Origin: Amoebophrya sp. A120
Lineage: Eukaryota; Sar; Dinophyceae; Syndiniales; Amoebophryaceae
DNA length: 64,000 nt
Direction of reading: 5' to 3'
Assembly (NCBI GenBank): GCA_905178155.1
Contig: CAJINV010000003.1
Span: forward strand, 5,339,700-5,403,699
The number at the start of each line of letters is the position of its first letter. Within the stretch, counting starts at the first letter, position 1. Of the stretch, positions 10,847 through 20,377 are shown piece by piece. Position numbers and translations under genes: made by a program. A model generated the notes under the pieces. The model was given only the letters and a program-made list of their open reading frames with translations. It was not told the origin of the DNA and searched no databases.

Positions 10847-12561
10847 ATGCAAGCACTTTTGCAAAAAGGAAAGGGGACCTTCAGGCGCTCTTCCACACAA
10901 CTGTCGGTGTCGGCTGCTCGAGGTACTGTCGGAAGCACGGGTGCTCCTCGTCCTGGCACCGCAGCCCGGTTTTTCTCTTCCGCAGCGGCGCAAAGCCATG
11001 AACGCGGACAATTCCAAGCCACAGCCTCTTGTTCCGGAGGTGGAGCTGCCGGGTTGTATCGTTCTTCGGCATCTACTACTGCCCGAGAAGTAGCGAGCAG
11101 CACCCCGACGTCCTTGTCCGCAGGCGACGCCGGTTCTCAGCAGCGGGACGAGTTCCTCTTTTCCCCGGCCACGCCGGTGGGCTTCATCGGGCTGGGAAAA
11201 ATTGGCAGCGCGATGGCCCGGAACATGCAGAGCGCGGGAATGGAGGACGTTTCCGGCTTCGACCCCTTCCTCGCGAAAGCCGCCGATCTGCAATCCATCA
11301 ACAAACTCGACTTTGCCGCGTTCGCCCGAGATCGCGAAGTTTTTGTCTCGGCTCTTCCCAACGACGCGGCCGTGGAAAAACTGTTTTTCGGCGGAGAAGA
11401 AGAGAAAGCGGCCCGAAAAAATATTGAGCTGTTGCCGAAAGGAAGCGTCCACATTTCCGTCTCGACCATCAGTCCGGCGCTGGCGGAACGCATGACGGCC
11501 GAGCATGCCAAGCATGGTTCGCACTTCGTTTCTGCTCCAGTTTTTGCCCGCCCGGATGGACTGGCGAAAAAGGAAGCGTTCTTTCCGGTCGCCGGGAAAT
11601 CCGACATCGTCACGAACCTGGTCAAACCTCTTTTGGAAGCCACAACTGCAAAGAAGGTACTTGAGTATAACTAAAGTAAAGTACTTTTACAGCTTTAGTT
11701 GTGGTATTTTGCGCAGTATGTTGATGTATGTTTCCCTAGGGTCGTCAGGGGCGGCTGCGGCGTCATCAAGTAGACCTTCTTGTTGAGGAGCAAAGTTGGA
11801 GCGTTTTTTTATGCAAAATTCGCACTCGCCCCCCGTACCTGCATGTTTCTATGATTTAATTAAAGTTTGTTTCATCTTCTCCAGGTTGAGTACTTTGGGC
11901 CTCACCCGAAGCAGGCGAACGTCGTGAAACTGTGCGGGAACTTCCTGATTTGTTCCGCGATCGGTGCAATGACGGAGGCCTACAACCTCGGAGAAGCGTA
12001 CGACTTGAACCGGCAGCAGCTGCACCAGCTGTTACGCATTACAAAAGAATCTTCGTACTAGTTATAAATCGCATAGACAAGAAAAAAATTTCCTCACCAT
12101 AACAAAGGAAATTTGTCTTGCTGAGTTACCTTGAGAAGGATGCATTTTGTCACTGCTTTTACTACGAGTACGATAGATACTTTTGCAGTGCATAACAGTT
12201 CTCGAACACCATCTTTGACTGCTTGATTTACAAGGGCTACGGCCACCGCGTTTCAGCGCACGACCACTATCCCTACGAAGACGCCCACTTTGCCCTGGCT
12301 TTGGGCCACAAAGACATGCTGCTGGCAAAGCAGGCCGCCGAGAACATGACCCTGCCAAAGAAGCACTGGGGACTCCAGGAGCAAAGAAAGGACGTCGAAG
12401 AAGCTTCAACAAACCCCGAGGACGAGGGTGTAGTGAGAAACCAGGCAGACCGGAAGCCATTGCACATGCCATTTTTGGACGCTCTGGACGCGAAATTTCG
12501 GACCGCCAAGGCCGAAATGAACTGCGAAAAGCTGGATTGGAGTGCGATCGCGATGGTGTGA
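10847..12561 (+). CDS. 3-hydroxyisobutyrate dehydrogenase-like (beta-hydroxyacid dehydrogenase)
   Basis: Exons 10847-11656, 11885-12055 and 12205-12561 give 445 residues. The first ~105 residues are rich in Ser/Ala/Arg/Thr and few in acids, as in a mitochondrial targeting extension. The NAD(P)-binding loop GFIGLGKIGSAMARNM follows. The substrate loop region (SAPVFARP) and the helix with the expected catalytic Lys (ANVVKLCGNFL, start of exon 2) fit the HIBADH/GLYR superfamily (NAD_binding_2 plus NAD_binding_11). Such enzymes oxidise 3-hydroxyisobutyrate or reduce short semialdehydes. Exon 3 carries the C-terminal helical domain (FDCLIYKGYGHR) plus ~60 extra residues. Intron 1 is GT-AG (11657-11884). 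Intron 2 lacks GT-AG and ends in an introner-type terminus. Exact substrate unknown. Confidence 0.85.
12056..12204 (+). mobile_element. introner, family B (dehydrogenase gene)
   Basis: 149-bp intron without GT-AG. Its 3' part (TACGAGTACGATAGATACTTTTGCA) is closely similar to the 3' ends of the family B copies at 53950-54103 and 62046-62194; the 5' end is diverged. Near-direct repeats TCTTCG/TTCTCG flank it. Removal restores frame (exon 2 ...ESS / NTIFD... exon 3). Confidence 0.7.
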
Positions 12562-12768
12562 TCGCAAGCGAAGGGAGACTGGCAAGTGGCGAAAAGCTGG
12601 GCATCAGTTCATGCGAAAAGGACGGACAGTAGATGAAGTTTTGGAAAAATCATGCACATCAAACTGGGGATCTAGATGTGATTCAAACATTTAACGCACA
12701 GTAATATTCATACAATGCGCCTGCCGCGTACCGAGGAACGAAGGGTGATATCGAATTTAGTCTGGTGA

Positions 12769-14895
12769 TATTTTTACTGCGCCTTCGCAGCTTCAGCTAG
12801 TAGCTCTATCCTCTTCAGACAATCGACAGGTTGCCGGCCCGATGAGATAAACTTTTTTGATTTTCTGAAACGCTACCAAATTTACGAATGGTTACGAGGA
12901 CGCTGCCATGCGATCTTAGTGGACGGCGCGATAGTCATCCGCTGGGAGCCTATTGTCGGAATGGGCCAGGGGCCCAGACTCCCTCCGGCGTTGTGGGTCG
13001 TTTACTTGGCTGACAGCGTGGAGCAGCTAGATCGCACCATCATCAAGTTGCTCCCGGAGATTTTCGCCGACGACGTGCTTCTCCTCTTCGACTTCGATGC
13101 CAGGACAGTGGAGGAGGAGAAGGCTGCTGCTGAGTCCCACGCTGCAGACTGGCAGAAGAGGACGGGGCTGACCTTCGGCAAAGTCGAGTGGCTAAAGGCC
13201 ACACGCGGCAGCGGGGGCGATAGCAGCTTTTTCGAGTACTTGGGCTTCATGTTGCAAAGCTGCGGCAGCACGGAGCGAGAAGTAGACCGGCGGCAGGTGA
13301 AAATCCTAGCCAAAGCCAAAACACGCTCCAGCCAGCCCAGGGAGGAGCGTACACCGGCCGAGGACATCAAGTTCTTCAACGAGCAATGTCGTAGTCACCT
13401 CAACTACGCAGCGGCGGCCCTTTTCGAAGGCTTGCAGGACGACCAGGCGGCACAGAAGGAGCTGCGAAACACAGTGGCAAAGGCGCTGCGGGCATCCACA
13501 GGTTTGTCCTCCCTCTACCCGGTGCAGGCGTCCTTCGACCTCATCGGCATGGGTTGTCCTCTGATGAACTTGCAGGTTGAGCATGAGACGATGGAGTATT
13601 TCCTGCAAGGATCGGTGAAGGGGCACGCGGTAGCAGCAGGTGGACTGCATCAGCAGCCGGAATGGTTCGACGAGGCGCGAGTCAAGATCTACACTTCCAA
13701 GAAGGTCTACGAGCGTTTCGGGATACCGCACGGCAACGAGCAAGAACTGGCACAGGAGATGGAGCAGCAGCTGTGCGCGATGCCGATCCCCCAGGAGGAG
13801 TTCCGCGCTAGCTGTGACGGGGGGAAGCTTGCGGGAGCAGGCTCCGATCAGAAAGCACACCGGGCCAACTGCTACTACGAGACAGCAGAAGATCAGCAAG
13901 CAGCAACATACCGGGTGTGGTCGGTTTTCCCGCAGTTTGATGTGGAGACGATAGCGCTGGACCAGTTGGTGAAGATCATCCACGAGGAGCTGCAGGCGGG
14001 GCACACGACAGTGAAGATCTTCACCGACGCAAATGGCGTGCTCCAGGCTTTGGAGAACAGCTGCAGCAAGTAGGAGAGCAAGACAAAACTCCGGAAGGGG
14101 ATCAACAAGATCCTGTCAGACCACACCAGCGCCACGATAGAAATCTTCTGGGTGCCATCGCACAGGGGCTTCAGGCTCAATGTCATGGCGGACGCGCTGG
14201 GGCCCATGGACGCCAATCCGGGAGAAGCGGACGAGGAGCCGATAACGAAGCAGCGGGTGAAGCTTCTCGTCCGGGAGGAGCGGAAAAACACACATGAAGC
14301 AGTGGAGGCGGAAGCGGATCGGGATGTGACCACACTGCTCAGGGCCACCAGGATTCGGAAGCTTGGCAGGATCGAGCTGGCCGGGCTCACCCCGACACAG
14401 CAGCGGGTCGCGATGTCGTTGTGGTCGGGCGAATCGTTCCTGCCTATCACAATGGTTCGGAGGTGTCAGCGCGGGTGGCCGGTCTGCCGGCTCTGTGGGG
14501 GTGATGTCAAGGTGAAGCGAGTACAGGGAGGTGCTTGGATCAAGGGCTTCAGGGAGGAGGACGAGGTGCAGGACGTGAGAAAGTTCACAAGAATTGTGGA
14601 CCACTTGCTGGTGGAGTGCCCCGCAGTTCCAGAGGCGACGAAATACGCAGGGGCAAAGGCGCACACGGCGATTTTGAAGGCGCCAAAAGTCCAGATGAAC
14701 AGGTTGATGGACGCAATCCAGGAGCCGCAGAGCAAGATCGACCTCGCGCACCCCTGGCCATACAAGGCGAGGAGCGACAAGCCAACACGAGCGGAGGAAA
14801 TGGCGACGATGCCGCGGGTGTGGCTACAGGAGGGAAAAGAAGCGCTGAAGAAGAGGAGGATCGGTGATGAAGGAGCAGAGCGTGAAGGTGGTTGA
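12769..14895 (+). pseudogene. non-LTR retrotransposon (LINE) relic: RT, RNase H, zinc-finger end
   Basis: The open frame runs from ~12769 to TGA at 14893-14895, broken only by TAG at 14071-14073. It starts inside the reverse transcriptase: a QG...LPPALW stretch (motif B-like) is followed by the catalytic FADD box (LPEIFADDVLLLF). After the thumb region come RNase H signatures on both sides of the stop: FTDANGVLQAL before it, WVPSHRGF...MADAL after it. A C-x2-C...H-x4-C cluster (VCRLCGG ... DHLLVECP) near the C-terminus resembles LINE tails. The 5' part (endonuclease and most RT fingers) is missing, which fits 5' truncation on insertion. The single stop suggests a fairly recent copy; stop read-through is less likely. 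No clear target duplication or poly(A) tail was found. Confidence 0.8.
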
Positions 14896-16807
14896 AGAGA
14901 TGTCACTACCCAGCTCCACCATAGGCCCTAGGCAACGAAACAGTAAGAACGCTCCTGCTCATTAGAAGAAGAAGTAGATCCGACAGAAGGAAGACGATCC
15001 AGCAAGAAGAAGAAAATGAAAAAGATCACCATGACGTAGCGCAAGCAGCTACTAAGTTTTGCGAAATCTTTTCACGGACAAGAACTCACGTTCTCCTCCT
15101 TTCAGATGATGAGAAGGGCAGTGGCGGCAGATAGTAGTGATGTACAAAAAGATCGTTTGTTCCAGTCCAAAGAGAAGATCCGCCTTCTACACTACGGAAG
15201 CCTTTTCTAATAGCGGAGAACCACCAGGATCAGAAACTGTTCGCGACCACCAACGCTTTTCTCACAAAACAAACGCGTGCTCTATCTACTAGGCCTTTTG
15301 TAGAAGATCCTGCACATACCAGTACTACGGATAGGAAGAAGCGCATCATCTCCAACAGTTTTACCGTGGCGCGCCACCAGACCTGATAGGATCCGATGGA
15401 GAATCTTTTGCTTTTTGTTGTTGACACGGAGGAAGAAGCCGTACCTGGCAGCTCAAGCTGCCACAAGAGAGCATCAAAGCGGCGTGTCAGAGATGAACAA
15501 GAACAATCCAAACCGCGAAATGAAGAAAACGGAGGATGGGTTTCAGGGTAGGGTAAAGGGTTTTAGGGAGGTAACTGGGAGATGCAGGGCGTAACTCCGT
15601 GTTTTCCTGCGTCTCCCGGTGGCGTTTGCGTACCGCTACCAGAGCCTCGGCTCGGGTAGCGCAGGCAGGAAGGGCTAGAAGAGGAGTCTAGCTTAGGACC
15701 TGCCATTTCTATGGCGCCTGTTCTGACGCAAGGAAGGGCAAGCAGAGGCGGCTTGTTTTGGACCTTGTGGTTGGGCGGAGGCTGGCGGGAGCATTACGGA
15801 TGAGGTGGTAGTTTTGCTCCAGTCTGAAACCAGGGCTGAGGAAAGGCTCCGGCAGTTCTTCTCCCAGGTAACTCCCCGAGCTTGGCCGTTCACTACTAAA
15901 ACGGGCGGTGTTTCGTCAGGCTCCGGTGGCGACTGGTTGAGACACTAGTTGCCAGCTATTTACAAACAGGAACATAGTTAGTATTGCAGACAGTTACTCG
16001 CTCGCCTGAAGAAGCGAGCACACAATTGATTTTCTGAAACGCGCAACGCAGCTGTGATTTTTTCCCCTGCTCGGTGATTCCACTCGGGACTACTCACTGG
16101 CACTCTCAAAATGGATGGAGTCACCAGACTATATCGCGCTAAACGACGTTTGGTCAAACAAACAGGTAAAGTTCTGACAACGAAAAAGTTCTGCAAAAGA
16201 AAAGCGGATTTTGCAGATGCATGACGTAGATGCAGGTGGACTTCCGCTTCTCGCCCCCGGTGCTCGGTCAGCAATCACTCCCTTTCGATGATGTTATTAT
16301 AAAATATATGCATTTTGCGGGTGGTAGTACAACGAACTGCATGATGCTCCACAAAGAAATTGCGATAATAAAGCAGCAGAAATCCACGACCTCCGTCGAA
16401 TACATAGCAAAGGATACAGCAGCAGCGTCAGCGTGATGTGGATACTAACAGCTATAGTTTTCTATCATTAATCTTCTCAGACGACCTCTATTATAATGAT
16501 GAAAAGTGCTGGGAATGGGAAAGAAATGAGCACCAGAAGTCCATAATTATAAATATGCTAGGCCCTTCCATCACCAAAAATTGCTTTTACTATAAACTCA
16601 AAAACCCCAGGGATGAACGTGCTTCATTTTTGCATGAGACAGAAGCTGAAAAAAAGATTTTGAGCTTTCCCTCGAATTGATCCCTTTGTAATCGGTGCTG
16701 GTTCTACCAGCATCAAGATCAACAAGTTGAATTTATTCCACCAGTTTTCCATTTCCAATTTCCAGCCGCACGAATAAACAACATACATTCACATTGACAT
16801 TGACGAA
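14896..16807. other. LINE 3' flank and intergenic sequence
   Basis: 14896-15530 is A/G-rich and probably the LINE 3' untranslated region. 15580-15960 is GC-rich without a convincing frame and may be another retroelement fragment. 15960-16807 is AT-rich with no recognisable gene. Short ORFs here lack family features. Confidence 0.5.
15538..15570 (+). repeat. degenerate TTTAGGG-type telomere-like repeats
   Basis: G-rich run with GGGTTT, AGGGT, AGGGTAA, AGGGTTTT and AGGGAGG words, i.e. decayed plant/dinoflagellate-type TTTAGGG units. It lies ~640 bp downstream of the LINE stop codon. Confidence 0.45.
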
Positions 16808-19381
16808 ATGTTTCGCGCTGGCAGGGCTGGTTTGAGAATGGCAAAGCAACCGCAGGTACTGATCGACGTCCACACGCACATGTACTATCCGGCCTACATG
16901 GAGTATGCAACAAAAAAGGTTGTTGTTGTGAACTTTGTGACGCGCAACACGCAAGATAATTGCTGCGTCTGCCATGCTGGTCATGCTCTGTAGGGCCCGT
17001 TCACGCGCATTGTCACGCACTGTCTGCGCATGACATGGTTTTGCTGCCATGCCAGGCAGTGGTGATGTTGAAGTGCAGGGGTTCACGAATGTATTTACCA
17101 TGCATTTTCAGGTCTCACGGTCTCACCACTCAACGCAGTGCACGCACATCCGAGTTATCGGGGGATGGGGGTCGTAAACGAAAAGAAAATAATGATAAAC
17201 CCTACGGCCGGCGTCGTGGATCCCACGAGCATCCCTCTGTCTGTTACTTATATGCAAGACCGATTTGTGATGCTGTTCGTTTACATTAAAAATAAAAATG
17301 AACGACAACTACCATTTTTTCTTGTATAGGAAGGTTCTGCGGCAACGGACCGCGATCCCCAAGGTGGTTCGCAACGCGAAGAACGAGGAGCGACTGGTGA
17401 TTCTGCCTAACGAAGAGATGAACGCAAGTGACACGACCAACATCGGGCGACCGATCGGGGCGGAGTATTTTGATGTGCGCGAGAAGTTGCAATTCATGGA
17501 TGCGTATGCCTTGCGAATGTATCGTGTTGATAGTCTTTTAAAACGTGCATTGTTCTCTTCTTTTTCCCAAAGCAAAATGAACTTCTGAGGGACTTTGATG
17601 TAGTGGTACGAGAATGAGTATGTGTATGGTGATAAGTGCAAAAATTCCAATTGGTACTACGACCACGTGGTCTACTATGATCCGATACTTTTGCCCCGGA
17701 TAAAGCGCACGGCATCTCGCACTCCATCGTCTCCCTTGCGAATCCGTGGCTGGACTTTCTGACCTCGGATGCGGAGCGCGCCGCGGCCCCCGAGACGGCC
17801 CGCAAGCTGAACGAGGATTTGAACACGATGTGCGCCGGCGCGGCGGCCGACAGCCGTTTGTTCGGGTTCGCGGTTTTGCCGACCACCGCGGGCGGCGCCG
17901 CCTGCGCCCGGGAGGTCGAAGCCTGCTTCCGCGCGCCCGAGCCGCACAACAGTCACTTGAAGGGCGTGATTCTGGGGACCAGCGGTGTGCTCGGACAGGG
18001 CCTGGACGGGAAAGAAATGGAGCCCGTCTACGCCGCCCTGGAGCAGCAGGACGCCGTGCTCTTCATACACCCCCACTACGGCCTCGCGGGCGAGGATCTC
18101 AGCCGCTACGGGCACTCCCTGGAGCTGGCGCTCGGCTTCCCCATGGAAACCTCGATCGCGATCTCCCGTCTGATTTTATCCGGCGTACTGGACCGCTATC
18201 AAATGTAAAAATGTCTGGGTGTGGAAACTTGTGATGCAAGAAAGAAAATGTTGATCACACTGTAATGCGCTTTCCAGCATGACAAGTTTTTGCGTGCGTC
18301 AGAGTTGCGCACTCCGCATGAGAAACTGCGTTTTTGCAAGACAGACAGGAGGACCTCTTCGCGGGCACGCAATACAGAGTTTAGAGGCATGCCAGACTAG
18401 CATTACAAATCTCGCAATCTCCCAGACCCAGACATATTTGCAGTTCATAACCGCTACCCAAACTTGAAAGTCTACGTCGCACACGCGGGCGGTGTACTGC
18501 CCTACCTGCAAGGACGCCTTGACTCCTGTGTCGGGTACATTTATTTTTGAGCACTGCATTCAAAGTTGCTTGTTGATCTTATCTTCTATCTTCATCTTGA
18601 TGCCTCCACGAAATAATTGTTTATATGATCGAGATATAGTTGCATTTACCCTGAAAACATAAAAATCGAGCGGCTTGATGGTTGTTGATGTTGTCCCGGG
18701 CTTCGTTCCCAATCCAGCGTATAATTAGCAGTAGGACTCCCCGAAAAACTACTACACAAAGGTACGAAAAGCAGATCGTGCTGCAGAAGAAGCCGTCCGA
18801 CTATTTACGGGACCTGTATTACGACGCCATCATTTACAATCCTGACTGCCTATTCCAGAGAAAAAAGCCCACGTAATACAAAAAAGATACCCCGCAGGAA
18901 CAAGTTGGTCTCGGAAGATGTTTTAGACAGCAGTTTTTGCATATTGCACTGGTTCTTCGCATTCGCTCATGACGCATTTTTATAGGCTTGTATGTAGTGA
19001 GGTCATAAATTCTAAACAAGTATCACGATGGTGCTTTTCTCTACTCCGGGATACTGCTTGAAGTTACTTGTTGACACGGTCGGCGCGGACCGTATCATGT
19101 ATGGTACCGACCACCCCTTCTTTCCGCCTACCGAAGGTGAGCAAAAATGGAAGTCGGCCTTGAAAATCCAGGAGATTGTCCCGGAAGAGCACCGCGAAAC
19201 CATCTTCGGCAACACAGCGACGCGGCTGTTCGGCCTCGAAAGCGAGGTGGCAAAAGCACTGTCACATGGCATCACAAGCGCGAGCGGCAAAAACGGGAAC
19301 AGCGCATCAGAAAAAACGCGGGGCACTTTTGAACAAGGTCAATCCGCAGGAGAAAGCGGCTTTGCACAAATGAAGATGTAG
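16808..19381 (+). CDS. metal-dependent amidohydrolase, ACMSD-like (Amidohydro_2 family)
   Basis: Six exons (16808-16902, 17330-17504, 17708-18198, 18457-18534, 18732-18849, 19058-19381) give 426 residues. The TIM-barrel metal-ligand pattern is complete: DVHTH (His22, His24), FIHPHYG, VAHAGG and the late GTDHPF aspartate. This matches the amidohydrolase-related family that includes 2-amino-3-carboxymuconate semialdehyde decarboxylase. Reactions in that family are non-oxidative decarboxylation or hydrolysis at a Zn centre; the substrate here is not determined. The segments around the joins (LDRY/PNLKVYVAHAGG and YNPDC/LKLLVDTVGADR) read as uninterrupted family sequence only after the intervening elements are removed. 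Intron 4 (18535-18731) is an ordinary GT-AG intron; the other four resemble introners of families C, B, A and E. The C-terminal ~45 residues are low-complexity. Confidence 0.88.
16903..17329 (+). mobile_element. introner, family C, enlarged copy
   Basis: 427-bp intron, GT-AG usable (GTATGC ... TATAG). Its first ~135 bp (CGCAACA-GCAAGA, CTGTAGGGCCCGTTCA, CTGTCTGCGCATGACA) and last ~85 bp (TTTGTGATGCTGTTC ... TTTTTTCTTG) match the copy at 24278-24491. About 190 bp of unrelated sequence sits in the middle. Confidence 0.7.
17505..17707 (+). mobile_element. introner, family B, diverged TIRs
   Basis: 203 bp. The 5' end (TATGCCTTGCGAATGTATCG) is an imperfect inverted match of the 3' end (CGATACTTTTGCCCCGGATA). 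No GT-AG. GCG occurs at both edges. Removal joins FMDA to HGISHS in frame. Confidence 0.7.
18199..18456 (+). mobile_element. introner, family A
   Basis: 258 bp bounded by the 7-bp direct repeat ACCGCTA (18192-18198 and 18450-18456). The TIR core ATGTCTGGGT is inverted as ACCCAGACAT at the 3' end. No GT-AG. Internal GCATGACAA-type words are shared with other families. Confidence 0.85.
18850..19057 (+). mobile_element. introner, family E
   Basis: 208 bp. CTATTCCAGAGAAAAAAGC at the 5' end is inverted as GCTTTTCTCTACTCCGGGATA near the 3' end (diverged TIR). Direct repeat ACTGC at both edges. No GT-AG; removal joins NPDC to LKLLVDT in frame. Related to 44520-44769. Confidence 0.7.
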
Positions 19382-20377
19382 TTGGTGTCTGAGGAACGCA
19401 AAAGATAGTGGCTCTGCTTCGCAGACGAAACCAGCGCTTACTTACTCCTACCGCAATGTCAGCTTCATATTTATACATTAGTACTTTTCTAATTCTTCGG
19501 TCGCAAAGAACAAGTACTCCAGTACTCACAAGCAATCCGCTTTTTGATGTTTTGCCGGATAATATGCAACTGTACCTCTTACCTGCTCGCTTACAAAACC
19601 GGGTCCATAAGATCATACGCAGATACATGTCTCCCTTACGCAAAAAACACACCAGAATGTGAACTTGCAACATGATTCGAATCGCACTGCAGCTTTTCAT
19701 CTACTTAAATCAATCTCGCTGATATTACCATGCAACTGCGAGCAGACTCCTTGCTTCGATGCGGACATTTAAGGACCCTGTAGGTGAACGAGAACGCAGC
19801 TCGTCGTCCTCATACAGCACGCAAGAGCACGCCACCTCAAGGATAACGCTTCTGCATTTATAGAAGGATGGCGCGCTATTTCGACAAGCAAAAAGGATCG
19901 CGTGCGCTAACGGCGATCGCAGCGTTGCAGCGTGCAGAAAAAAGAAACGGAGTCGGCAAAGTAGCGCGACATAACTCTATCTCCATGTAGATGTACTTAT
20001 GAAAAGTATTGCCTGGATGAAAGTTTCGCCTTCTTGCATGTGCAGCCCGCGATGAGTCAAGTCTTTTTGCCACTTCTTTGAGTAGATAAAGCGGGCCCTC
20101 TCTTCACATTACTACATGACATTTGACCTCTTGTATCCCATGCAGCTGCTGCGCATACAGTTTTGAATCCAGTGTCATCAAGTACATCTGGGTGAGGTAC
20201 TAGATAATTTTATCGTTCCTCCCGAAGCTAGCATAGCGCTATTGTTGCTTTGTTATCGCTTGATTTTTCTTTTGATTTGTAATTCTAATTGTATTTGTAT
20301 TTTTTTTCACTTTCTCTCTCTCACTTTGACTTTACATTTCATCAATCGCTACTATCCCTAGAACTAGAAGAACCCCG
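19382..20377. other. intergenic spacer
   Basis: AT-rich, pyrimidine-rich towards its end (20265-20340). No gene-like frame. It presumably contains the 3' end of the amidohydrolase transcript and the promoter of the aldehyde dehydrogenase gene; no motif can be pinned. Confidence 0.55.

Noticed and set aside
17037-17250. A possible extra exon inside the first amidohydrolase intron (after a CAG at 17112)
   Set aside because: No family sequence is missing between exons 1 and 2, and the segment has stops in the needed frame.
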